DNA of 32,205 nt from a virus. This document shows positions 15,286 through 22,466 of the stretch, piece after piece (positions within the stretch are counted from its first letter, which is position 1; each line of letters opens with the position of its first letter). Made by a program: the position numbers and the translations under genes. Where the stretch lies: positions 1-32,205 of IMG/VR virus record IMGVR_UViG_3300012954_000041; one strand, written 5' to 3'. Below the pieces are notes generated by a model. It did not search any database and was not told the DNA's origin. It worked only from the letters and a program-made list of their open reading frames with translations.

Positions 15286-15450
15286 ATGAACACACTGAAG
15301 ATGATCCGTGATCAAATCAAGAAAGCATCCGCTCTTCACGATGCACAGATCACTCACACTGCCTACCGTGGTGTGAAGTATGAGTGCAAGCAACCCATTG
15401 AGGAAACTCATGGGAACTTCTGCTATCGCGGACGGACCTACACCAAGTGA
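15286..15450 (+). CDS. DUF4278-like small protein
   Basis: 54 residues with two YRG-x(1-2)-Y motifs (AYRGVKYE and CYRGRTY), the hallmark of the DUF4278 proteins found in cyanobacteria and cyanophages. A good TAGGAGA ribosome site lies seven bases upstream. Function unknown. It is followed by a strong terminator that overlaps the next promoter. Confidence 0.7.
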   Translation: MNTLKMIRDQIKKASALHDAQITHTAYRGVKYECKQPIEETHGNFCYRGRTYTK

Positions 15451-15476
15451 TGAGGTTGTAAAAATCTCATATAAGT

Positions 15477-15503
15477 AAGGGAAGGTTTGACACCTTCCCT
15501 TTT
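15477..15503 (+). terminator. Rho-independent terminator overlapping a promoter
   Basis: AAGGGAAGGT (15477-15486), loop TTGAC, ACCTTCCCTT (15492-15501), then TT. A perfect ten-base-pair stem. Loop plus first 3' arm base form the -35 (TTGACA) of the next promoter. Confidence 0.85.
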
Positions 15504-15515
15504 CTGTTTTATAAT
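15487..15515 (+). promoter_or_regulatory. Consensus sigma70 promoter, predicted leaderless start
   Basis: TTGACA (15487-15492), 17-base spacer, TATAAT (15510-15515): perfect consensus. Transcription start seven bases after the -10 falls at 15522, the A of the next ATG. Confidence 0.85.
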
Positions 15516-15521
15516 AAAACT

Positions 15522-15674
15522 ATGGAACGAGACAAACTCAAACTAATCGTTTCCGACTTGGAAATGCTGCTTAGTGCACTCAAAGCAGAGGTCTACTCAG
15601 ATGTAGAAGCATATCGCTTCGATGAGATTGACCCTGTTGAAATTGACTACGACGAAACTTACGAAGGTCCATGA
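15522..15674 (+). CDS. Small acidic protein upstream of thyX
   Basis: 50 residues: a likely amphipathic helix (residues 1-30) and an acidic tail ending DYDETYEGP. No family recognised. The ATG coincides with the predicted start of transcription, so the mRNA may be leaderless, and its TGA overlaps the thyX ATG by four bases, so it may serve to couple thyX translation. Confidence 0.65.
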   Translation: MERDKLKLIVSDLEMLLSALKAEVYSDVEAYRFDEIDPVEIDYDETYEGP

Positions 15675-16318
15675 GCGTCAAACTAATTAGCGTCACTCCC
15701 GATGCGGAGCAGACGATGGCATACATCGCCCGCGTAAGCAACCCTGCAAACCAAGAGAACGAAAAATATGCAGGACTTCTGAAGTATTGCATCAAACACA
15801 ATCATTGGAGTGTATTTGAACAGTCTTCAATGACACTGGAGATATCAACTACACGTGCAATTTCAGCTCAAATTTTGAGACATAGGAGCTTTACATTTCA
15901 AGAATTTTCACAACGCTACGCTGATACTCAACTCCTAAAGGACAACATTCCCCTGCCAAAGATGCGTCGGCAGGATACAAAGAACAGACAGAACTCCATC
16001 GATGACCTGGATGATTTCATTGTCCAGAGACTAGAGTTGCAGATGCAAACTCTGTTCTCCTCTGCTCAGGCATTGTACAACCAGATGCTGGATGCAGGTG
16101 TGGCAAAGGAGTGTGCAAGAAATGTGCTTCCGTTATGCTCGCCCACCAAAATGTACATGACCGGTTCATGCAGATCATGGGCACATTACATCTCCCTCCG
16201 TACTGCTAACGGTACACAGCAGGAGCACATGGACATCGCTAAGGAGTGTAAAAAGATCTTCATTGAACAATTCCCTGCTGTTAGTGAGGCACTGGAATGG
16301 GTCGAATCTGCGGAATAA
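15671..16318 (+). CDS. thyX: Flavin-dependent thymidylate synthase
   Basis: 215 residues, usual ThyX length. The ThyX motif RHR-x7-S is at Arg70-His71-Arg72...Ser80, followed by QRY. It makes dTMP from dUMP using FAD, NADPH and methylene-tetrahydrofolate, supplying thymidine for phage DNA. The C-terminal RSWAHYISLRT carries the conserved Arg region. Transcribed from the perfect promoter at 15487, so probably early. The last 22 bases overlap the carbamoyltransferase gene. Confidence 0.95.
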   Translation: MSVKLISVTPDAEQTMAYIARVSNPANQENEKYAGLLKYCIKHNHWSVFEQSSMTLEISTTRAISAQILRHRSFTFQEFSQRYADTQLLKDNIPLPKMRRQDTKNRQNSIDDLDDFIVQRLELQMQTLFSSAQALYNQMLDAGVAKECARNVLPLCSPTKMYMTGSCRSWAHYISLRTANGTQQEHMDIAKECKKIFIEQFPAVSEALEWVESAE

Positions 16319-17289
16319 ATTTGTCGCACAATGGATCTCTTGCCATTCTTGAGGATGGGGAGGTCCAATTTTATGTGGAAGAGGAGAGATTGAGTCGTGT
16401 CAAGCGGGACAGGTCTGCCTACACTGCTGCGACTCAATTTTTAGATGATTTTATCGATGTGGTCACCATCAGTGACTGCTTCACCAAATATAACTTGGAA
16501 AAATACCTGCTTAGAACCAAGCAGGCAAACAAAATCATTGATCTAGTCAAGGAAAGGGGACTTCCTCTCAAGGATTATCGTGACAGACATCATGAATGTC
16601 ATGCAGCAAATGCCTACTACAACTCTGGGTTCGATAATGCTGCTGTCATTGTCATGGATGGCAAAGGTTCCCTCCATCCCCACAAAGACTGGAAGTTTTG
16701 TGAGACTGAAAGTATCTACGATGTGAGCGGCGGCAAGTTTGAGTCAGTCTTCAAACACTACTCAACATTCTGGAGTGAAGAGGAGTCTAAGAAGTTAGGT
16801 GCTTCCTTCTGGGATGGTGGAAACTTTTACAGCACCAGGACCAGCGTCGGTCAGGCATACCGCAGGGTGTCACGATACTGTGGGTTTGATGAGACACATG
16901 CTGGTAAAACCATGGGTCTATCAACATACGGTGCAGCACCTGAGGACCTGTTCGAGATTCACAATGGACACAGCGTGTGCTCCACTGAACTTAGTGCAGA
17001 AGGTAACACTACTAGTTACACAGGAATTGAATACCATCCTGAAGACTTAGCGTACCGACTCCAGAAGTCTGCCGAGAAGCATGCCTTATTCATGTTAGAG
17101 AAAGCGTATGAGTTGACCGGCAGGGAGAATGTGGTAGTGACAGGAGGATTCTTCCTCAACTGCATTGCCAACTATCAACTCCTGAAGACTGGCATAAATC
17201 TCTATGTAGATCCACTTGCATATGACGGCGGAATCGCCATTGGTTCTGCCCTTTTAGAACATTATGAGAACACTGTACCTCGGTCCTGA
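16297..17289 (+). CDS. Carbamoyltransferase N-domain subunit (NodU/CmcH/TobZ type)
   Basis: 330 residues. ICGINLSHNGSLAILEDG and VEEERLSRVKRD are the canonical N-terminal strands; H98-H99-E-C-H102 and YDGG near the end are the Fe-binding His/His/Asp of the Kae1-like fold; AGKTMGLSTYG and VVTGGFFLNCIANY are further family blocks. In TobZ-type enzymes this domain transfers carbamoyl from carbamoyl-adenylate to a hydroxyl. Usual family proteins are single chains of ~550 residues; here the C-domain is a separate gene in the +1 frame overlapping by 26 bases. The protein ends right at the normal domain boundary. Confidence 0.9.
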   Translation: MGRICGINLSHNGSLAILEDGEVQFYVEEERLSRVKRDRSAYTAATQFLDDFIDVVTISDCFTKYNLEKYLLRTKQANKIIDLVKERGLPLKDYRDRHHECHAANAYYNSGFDNAAVIVMDGKGSLHPHKDWKFCETESIYDVSGGKFESVFKHYSTFWSEEESKKLGASFWDGGNFYSTRTSVGQAYRRVSRYCGFDETHAGKTMGLSTYGAAPEDLFEIHNGHSVCSTELSAEGNTTSYTGIEYHPEDLAYRLQKSAEKHALFMLEKAYELTGRENVVVTGGFFLNCIANYQLLKTGINLYVDPLAYDGGIAIGSALLEHYENTVPRS

Positions 17290-17860
17290 ATACGATCTGT
17301 CTTCAATCAAAGGTGAGGATGTAACTTACGATGATGTAGCAGAGATCATTGCAGGTAGAGAACTAGTTGCTCTGTTCCAAGGCAGGTCAGAGGCAGGTCC
17401 TCGTGCTCTTGGCAATCGCTCTTTGCTTTATGACCCCCGTGATAATGAAGCACAGAAGGTAGTAAACAAAATAAAAAAGCGTGAGGAGTGGAGACCATTT
17501 GCTGCCAGCGTCATGCTTGAGTATGCAAATGATTGGTTTGATATGCAGGGACTTGATGAGTCACCCTTCATGATGTATGCCATGGATGCACGTCCAACTG
17601 GTTGGCATCTGATCCCAGGTGTCCTGCACATCGACAAAACTTGTCGCATCCAAACTGTTACTGAGAAACAGAACGAGCACTACTACAAACTGATCCGTGC
17701 ATTCTGGGACAGGACAAGCATCCCAATGCTATTCAACACCTCGTTCAACCTGGCAGGTCAACCCCTGGTAGAGACACCGCAAGATGCATTCGCTACCTTC
17801 AACATGTCAGACATACCTTACCTTTACTTTCCAGAGATCGGAAAGCTGGTACGAAAATGA
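17264..17860 (+). CDS. Carbamoyltransferase C-domain subunit (YrdC-like)
   Basis: 198 residues with GRSEAGPRALGNRSLLYDPR, REEWRPFAASV and FNTSFNLAGQPLVETPQDAF, the hallmark blocks of the carbamoyltransferase C-terminal (Carbam_trans_C) domain, which in TobZ makes carbamoyl-AMP from carbamoyl phosphate and ATP. It starts at an ATG inside the end of the N-domain gene without a clear Shine-Dalgarno, so coupled re-initiation is likely. It begins LYLGPEYD, the natural continuation of a single-chain enzyme. It may serve both N-domain proteins flanking it. Confidence 0.9.
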   Translation: MRTLYLGPEYDLSSIKGEDVTYDDVAEIIAGRELVALFQGRSEAGPRALGNRSLLYDPRDNEAQKVVNKIKKREEWRPFAASVMLEYANDWFDMQGLDESPFMMYAMDARPTGWHLIPGVLHIDKTCRIQTVTEKQNEHYYKLIRAFWDRTSIPMLFNTSFNLAGQPLVETPQDAFATFNMSDIPYLYFPEIGKLVRK

Positions 17861-17925
17861 CTTTTGAGTTACCAGAAACTGGAAAAAAAACTCGGGCAAA
17901 AAATTTGCTCCTAGGGTTGAACATG
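17852..17925 (+). repeat. Dispersed ~70-nt hairpin element, copy 1
   Basis: Matches 26814-26885. The core TACCAGAAACTGG, A8 and CTCGGG is identical in both. Contains hairpin CCAG-AAA-CTGG and hairpin GGGCAAA-AAA-TTTGCTC (17894-17910). Here it overlaps the first 22 codons of the second N-domain gene. Paired changes in the second stem between copies are described in the findings. Confidence 0.8.
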
Positions 17926-18672
17926 TCCAACAACGGTTCGGCATGTGTTTTAGAGGATGGTAAACCCGTTTGGTACCTGGAGGCAGAGCGTGCTTCTTAT
18001 GTAAAGTATGACTATGACATCAGGATTCTCCTTGACAGGTTGCCCAATGATATAGAGCACATTGCTCTGGCAGATTCTTTTTGGAAGCGAGGTAACAAGC
18101 AGGTCGATAACGTCAAGATTTTGTCTGCTGTCAAGAAAAAGTTCCCCGGTGCCACACTGTATGACTACAGGAAGAAGCACCACATGACACATGCAGCGTG
18201 TGGTTTCTACAACTCTGGGTTCACCAGTGCTACCTGCATTGTGGTTGATTCCAACGGATCAAAGACACCAGATGGACTAGAGATTGAGTCTGTCTTCTTT
18301 GCACCCACCTGGGACACCATTCACAAAACGATGTTCTCTCCTGACAGCATAGGTTTTGGTAGGAGATTTGAAGAGGCATGTGTTCACTATGGGTGGCACC
18401 ACATGGATGCAGGTAAGGTCATGGGCAAGAGTGCATATGATTCTGAACCTGCCAAGTCTCTACAGGCAGAGTGGGAGGAGAGGGTGCTCGACCTGATCTG
18501 TATGGCACCTACAAAGGATATTGTTCTGGCAGGTGGATGTTTCTTGAACTGTGTAGCAAACTATAAAGCACTCAAAAGATTCCCTGACTACAGGTTCTAT
18601 GCAGAACCACTAGCGAATGATGGAGGCACTGCTATGGGTGCTGCTTACCTGGCATACCATGGCATTGATTGA
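17857..18672 (+). CDS. Second carbamoyltransferase N-domain protein without C-domain
   Basis: 271 residues. LLLGLNMSNNGSACVLEDG aligns with the opening strand of the gene at 16297, so translation must begin before Met23 (17923), and the ATG at 17857, overlapping the preceding TGA, is preferred. Metal and nucleotide blocks remain: KKHHMTHAACGFYNSGF, DAGKVMG, VLAGGCFLNCVANY and PLANDGGTAMGAAY. It is about 60 residues shorter than its paralogue in the middle and has no adjoining C-domain of its own. It could use the C subunit encoded just upstream, giving two acceptor specificities from one carbamoyl-AMP source. The first 22 codons contain the dispersed hairpin element. Confidence 0.85.
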   Translation: MTFELPETGKKTRAKNLLLGLNMSNNGSACVLEDGKPVWYLEAERASYVKYDYDIRILLDRLPNDIEHIALADSFWKRGNKQVDNVKILSAVKKKFPGATLYDYRKKHHMTHAACGFYNSGFTSATCIVVDSNGSKTPDGLEIESVFFAPTWDTIHKTMFSPDSIGFGRRFEEACVHYGWHHMDAGKVMGKSAYDSEPAKSLQAEWEERVLDLICMAPTKDIVLAGGCFLNCVANYKALKRFPDYRFYAEPLANDGGTAMGAAYLAYHGID

Positions 18673-19450
18673 CATCCTAGACATCAGTGCATCGATTGGA
18701 TGTAACCTTCAGTGCAAGGGTTGCAACCATTTCAGTAACTATTTTGCTCCTGGTAGCAAGATTGATACGGATAGTTTACTCAAAGATATTGAAACGCTAC
18801 TACCCAGGGTAAATATTGGTAGGGTATCTGTTATTGGCGGTGAACCCCTACTGAATCCACGTTGCAGAGAGATTCTCGATGCATGTACAGCACACACTGA
18901 CGCTCCTGTTTATCTATACAGTAATGGTCTATTGCTCCTGGAGAATGAAACGTGGATCAAGGAAATCTTAGAGAATCCTCAGGTGTTTCTTAGGATCAGC
19001 ATTCATTTAGAAAGAGTAGAAGATATCATCAAAGAGTTCAACCACCCCAAGGTTCTCGTCACTGAGCACCATACAGGCAAGGACAGGTGGTTCAACTCAA
19101 TCAAGAAAAGGGATGGCAAGGTCCATCCCTACACCCACAACAATCCGGCAAAGAGTTTCAAGGTATGTTCCTGTCCTAATGCACAGTTGTATGGAGGGAA
19201 ACTATGGAAGTGTCCTAACACAGCATTCCTGAGGGAATTGTTGTATGTAACAGAACAGCAGGATGATCCTGAGTGGCAGGAGTATCTTGTCGATGGTCTT
19301 CCTGTCACTTGTAGTGATAATGAGTTGACAAAATTCTGTAGTAATAGTAAACTGCCTGAAAGCGTTTGTAACATGTGTACCGCCAAACCAATAAAGTTCA
19401 GTGCTGCACTGCAAGAACGCAGTAAACGAAAGGTTATTTCCCCAAAATAA
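18659..19450 (+). CDS. Radical SAM protein, paralogue of the gene at 21390
   Basis: 263 residues. Cys15-x3-Cys19-x2-Cys22 in GCNLQCKGCNHFSNYFAP binds 4Fe-4S; VSVIGGEPLLNPR is the SAM-binding GGE block. The C-terminal region, SCPNAQLYGGKLWKCPN...DDPEWQEYL and SVCNMC, is nearly the same as in 21390-22466 and probably binds an auxiliary cluster. The ATG at 18659 overlaps the previous gene by 14 bases; the upstream in-frame ATG at 18617 would extend deep into it. Placement behind carbamoyltransferase genes suggests a shared pathway. Substrate unknown. Confidence 0.85.
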   Translation: MALIDILDISASIGCNLQCKGCNHFSNYFAPGSKIDTDSLLKDIETLLPRVNIGRVSVIGGEPLLNPRCREILDACTAHTDAPVYLYSNGLLLLENETWIKEILENPQVFLRISIHLERVEDIIKEFNHPKVLVTEHHTGKDRWFNSIKKRDGKVHPYTHNNPAKSFKVCSCPNAQLYGGKLWKCPNTAFLRELLYVTEQQDDPEWQEYLVDGLPVTCSDNELTKFCSNSKLPESVCNMCTAKPIKFSAALQERSKRKVISPK

Positions 19451-19453
19451 ATA
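19446..19453 (+). promoter_or_regulatory. T4-type late promoter -10 box
   Basis: AATAAATA followed by CCC, seven of eight to TATAAATA, overlapping the radical SAM stop and 19 bases before the next ATG. Confidence 0.5.
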
Positions 19454-19471
19454 CCCAAAACTACCCCCCAC

Positions 19472-19723
19472 ATGCCAACATACCCCGTAAAAAATCTAGA
19501 AACAGGTGAGACAAAGGAATTGTCCATGACTGTCGCTGAGTATGATCAGTGGAAGAACGACAATCCTGCCTGGGATAAAGACTGGTCTAAAGGTGTTGCC
19601 TCTGCCGTTAGTGGTACAGGTGATGTCTATAGCAGAACTGATGGCGGATGGAACGAAGTTCTGTCAAAGGTTGCACAAGTCCCTGGTTCCAAAGTCAAGC
19701 CTCAGAAAACTACACACTCATGA
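19472..19723 (+). CDS. Conserved small T4-like phage protein upstream of phoH
   Basis: 83 residues beginning MPTYPVKNLETGETKELSMT, then a NPAWDKDWSKG block and GWNEVLSKVAQVPGS. This outline recurs in T4-like phages, sometimes annotated FmdB-like, but the zinc cysteines are absent here. Function unknown. Late-promoter box directly upstream; its TGA overlaps the phoH ATG. Confidence 0.75.
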   Translation: MPTYPVKNLETGETKELSMTVAEYDQWKNDNPAWDKDWSKGVASAVSGTGDVYSRTDGGWNEVLSKVAQVPGSKVKPQKTTHS

Positions 19724-20475
19724 CTGCACGTCGTAAGAAAATTTCGTCATCTGTCGGTGCTGGTATGACTGCTAAGCAAATGCGACGCAAAAAACCGATC
19801 AATTCTGATTCGATGGTAGACATCCTACCAATCACTGACAATCAGGAGACAGTCTTTCAGAAGTACAAGGAAGATCAGAACCTGTTTCTGTATGGGTGTG
19901 CTGGTACGGGTAAAACATTCATCACTCTCTACTTGGCATTGAAGGATGTTCTTGATCCTCTGAACCAATATAACAAGGTCGTTCTTGTTCGCTCATTGGT
20001 CTCTACTCGGGAGATTGGTTTTCTTCCCGGTGATCACGAGGATAAGTCCGCTCTTTACCAGATTCCTTACAAGAATATGGTGAAGTACATGTTCGAGATG
20101 CCTACGGACAATGACTTTGAGATGCTTTGGGGTAACCTCAAGACACAGGAGTCAGTGACGTTCTGGTCTACTAGTTTTATCCGTGGTACCACGTTGGATG
20201 ATGCTATTATTATTGTAGATGAGTCTCAGAACCTGAACTTCCACGAACTTGACAGTATCATCACCCGTGTTGGTGAAGGTTCTAAGATCATGTTCTGTGG
20301 TGACGTAGCACAGACTGATCTTGTCAAGACCAATGAGAAGAATGGAATCCTAGATTTCATGAAGATCGTTCAGCGTATGCCTGAGTTTGATGCGATTGAA
20401 TTCGGCATCGATGACATCGTACGCTCCGGTCTCGTCAAGTCTTATCTCACCAGTAAAATTGAACTTGGTATGTGA
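19720..20475 (+). CDS. phoH: PhoH-like P-loop ATPase
   Basis: 251 residues. Walker A GCAGTGKT (residues 59-66), KVVLVRSLVSTREIGFLPGD, and Walker B AIIIVDESQNL, all typical of PhoH, a helicase-like NTPase common in cyanophages and sometimes linked to phosphate starvation or RNA handling. The first 25 residues are basic and probably flexible. The ATG overlaps the previous TGA (ATGA); an upstream in-frame ATG at 19648 is buried in the preceding gene. Confidence 0.93.
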   Translation: MTARRKKISSSVGAGMTAKQMRRKKPINSDSMVDILPITDNQETVFQKYKEDQNLFLYGCAGTGKTFITLYLALKDVLDPLNQYNKVVLVRSLVSTREIGFLPGDHEDKSALYQIPYKNMVKYMFEMPTDNDFEMLWGNLKTQESVTFWSTSFIRGTTLDDAIIIVDESQNLNFHELDSIITRVGEGSKIMFCGDVAQTDLVKTNEKNGILDFMKIVQRMPEFDAIEFGIDDIVRSGLVKSYLTSKIELGM

Positions 20476-21164
20476 TGTTTGATTATGTAGAATGTGAACT
20501 TCCGCGACTCCAGCGGAAGAATATTGAAGGAGTTCGTTTCTACACAGTCAATGAGAGACCGATGGTGTCCATCACCTCGGTCACTTCTCATTGGAATGCT
20601 AAGAAATTTGTAGAGTGGCGGAAGCGTGTCGGTGATGACGAGGCAAACCGCATCACCAAGCGTGCTACTAGTCGTGGTACTGAATGTCATGAGTTGATTG
20701 AGACATTCCTGCTGAATAAAGAGGTTCAATATAAGAATCCTGGACCGAAGATGCTCTTTCTCCAGGCGAAAAAGACGTTGGAAAAGATAAATAATATCTA
20801 CGCATTAGAAAAAAGTCTCTACAGCGAAGAGCTTGGGGTAGCAGGCACAGTTGATTGCATCGCTGAGTACGAAGGCGAGCTTGCTATTATTGACTTCAAA
20901 ACATCAGCAAAACCTAAACCTAGATCTTGGATTGAAGGTTACTTTGTGCAGGCAGCAGCATATGCTTGTATGTTCTTTGAACGTACTGGTATTCCCGTCA
21001 AAAAACTTGTCATCATTATGACATGTGAGAACGGAGAGGTGCAAGTGTACGAAGAATATGATAAAATGAAATACATGAAACTTCTTGTTCTTTACATCGA
21101 CAAATTCGTTGAAGAAAAAATCACAGCACTCCAAGTCCGAAATGAAGTCTATTTTGAAGAGTAA
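20475..21164 (+). CDS. PD-(D/E)XK exonuclease
   Basis: 229 residues. GTECHELIE supplies the early acid/His of Cas4/RecB-type nucleases; GVAGTVDCIAEYEGELAIIDFKTS is the catalytic D...(D/E)xK core; YFVQAAAYACMF is the QxxxY helix. Such nucleases act on DNA ends or host DNA during phage replication. TGATG coupling with phoH supports the ATG at 20475; a GTG at 20472 adds one residue. No Cys cluster of the Cas4 iron-sulfur type is visible. Confidence 0.82.
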   Translation: MFDYVECELPRLQRKNIEGVRFYTVNERPMVSITSVTSHWNAKKFVEWRKRVGDDEANRITKRATSRGTECHELIETFLLNKEVQYKNPGPKMLFLQAKKTLEKINNIYALEKSLYSEELGVAGTVDCIAEYEGELAIIDFKTSAKPKPRSWIEGYFVQAAAYACMFFERTGIPVKKLVIIMTCENGEVQVYEEYDKMKYMKLLVLYIDKFVEEKITALQVRNEVYFEE

Positions 21165-21390
21165 GTTCTTGTGTCAAGACAAGTTCACGAATGACATTGA
21201 GAACTTAGTCAAAGACAATGCTGACATGAACTACATCGAGGCGATTTGTTTCTATTGTGAGACAAACAACATCGAGATCGAGTCAGTTTCTAATCTCATC
21301 ACCAAACCTTTGAAAGAAAAACTCAAAGGCAATGCGATGAACCTAAATTATTTGAAGAGGACATCTAGAGCAAAGTTCTTTAGTATCTAA
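21142..21390 (+). CDS. 33: gp33-like late transcription co-activator
   Basis: 82 residues: KFTNDIENLVKDN-DMNYIEAICFYCETNNIEIESVSNLI..PLKEKLKGNAMNLNYLKR. The order (an acidic N-terminus, DMNYIEAI..YCE...IE.E.V..L, then KEKLK..A..LNYLK) matches cyanophage gp33 as I know it. In T4, gp33 bridges RNA polymerase and the gp45 clamp for late promoters. The ATG at 21142 lies 22 bases inside the nuclease gene; an upstream in-frame ATG at 21085 would add 19 residues from that frame. It is located near gp59 and gp32 as in T4. Confidence 0.75.
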   Translation: MKSILKSKFLCQDKFTNDIENLVKDNADMNYIEAICFYCETNNIEIESVSNLITKPLKEKLKGNAMNLNYLKRTSRAKFFSI

Positions 21391-22466
21391 TGGACAAACG
21401 AGAGTTCAAACTATCTCAGATCAAGAGTCACCTATCACTAGAAAGACTTCGAGAAGTATCTGAGAGTGTGGACTTCGTTCGACAACAGAAAGGATTCTGG
21501 ATAACAAACTTCAAACAGGTTACTCCTGAAGAGATTGCATCTCTTGAGGCGGAGCGACCTACCACAAGACTGTTGAGCATACATGTCATCAACGGATGCA
21601 ACCTGGCATGCCGTGCATGTAACCATAACAGTAGTCTTCTTGGTGTCAAGAGTGGGGTAGACATCGATGCTTTGATGGAAGACATCAAAGAATTCTTGCC
21701 CAAAGTATATGTGTGGAGTCATATCAGTATCATTGGTGGTGAACCTTTACTAGAACCACGCACCAGAGAGGTCGTGAAGGTTACCAGAGAGGTCGCAGAG
21801 GCAACGGGGCAGACCTGTAACATAAAACTGTTTAGCAACGGTTCACGCCTCTTACAGGAGCAGGAGTGGATCGCTGATGAAATGTTGAAAGGTGTCAACT
21901 TCAGACTCACCTTTCATAAACCCTGGTTTACTGAGCAAGGATCAGTGAACTGGTGTAATACTGCAAAGTTCATCAGGTATCTTCAGTCCAGAGACGTGGA
22001 CATCGATAACCTGTTGGAGTTTAGTGAAGCATTCCGTTTACTGGATGGCAAACCCAGGCAGTGGTTTGACCTTGTGCGGTATGAGATCACAGAAGATCAA
22101 ATCAAATACTACCCATTCGAGGAAGGGAATCCTGAAGAAAGTTTTCAGCACTGCACCTGTCCCAATAGTCAGTTGTATAATGGACACCTGTGGAAGTGTC
22201 CCATGATCTCTTACCTTAGAGAATCATTGGATGCCACAGATCAACTCAATGATCCTGAATGGCAGAAGTATCTGGCGTACAAACCCACCAGCATCTCTGC
22301 TTCTACAGATGACATCCAAGCATCGTTTGATGAGGTAAAAAAACCTCATGAGATCTGCTCCATGTGTCCTCGCAACCCTGTGTGGTTCACAGCAACCAAA
22401 CAGTTGGATGCGAAATTGAAAAAGAACGTCGCAATGCACGATGAAGCAACCTATGACACCGTTTGA
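21390..22466 (+). CDS. Radical SAM protein inserted in the gp33-gp59 interval
   Basis: 358 residues. An N-terminal extension (~60 residues) precedes NGCNLACRACNHNSS, with Cys70-x3-Cys74-x2-Cys77, then ISIIGGEPLLEPR. The C-terminal block HCTCPNSQLYNGHLWKCP...NDPEWQKYL and ICSMCPRNP matches the gene at 18659 closely. TAATG coupling to gp33 and a 26-base overlap with gp59 show it is embedded in the replication/late-transcription operon. Co-expression with replication genes would fit a modification of DNA, nucleotide or protein, but this is inference. Confidence 0.87.
   Translation: MDKREFKLSQIKSHLSLERLREVSESVDFVRQQKGFWITNFKQVTPEEIASLEAERPTTRLLSIHVINGCNLACRACNHNSSLLGVKSGVDIDALMEDIKEFLPKVYVWSHISIIGGEPLLEPRTREVVKVTREVAEATGQTCNIKLFSNGSRLLQEQEWIADEMLKGVNFRLTFHKPWFTEQGSVNWCNTAKFIRYLQSRDVDIDNLLEFSEAFRLLDGKPRQWFDLVRYEITEDQIKYYPFEEGNPEESFQHCTCPNSQLYNGHLWKCPMISYLRESLDATDQLNDPEWQKYLAYKPTSISASTDDIQASFDEVKKPHEICSMCPRNPVWFTATKQLDAKLKKNVAMHDEATYDTV

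Noticed and set aside
18617-18658. Upstream ATG for the radical SAM gene
   Set aside because: It would code for residues unlike the family inside the end of the preceding gene; ATG 18659 gives the natural N-terminus.
17923-18672. Start of the second N-domain protein at Met23
   Set aside because: It would remove the conserved LLLGLN strand that aligns with ICGINL of its paralogue, so translation must begin upstream.
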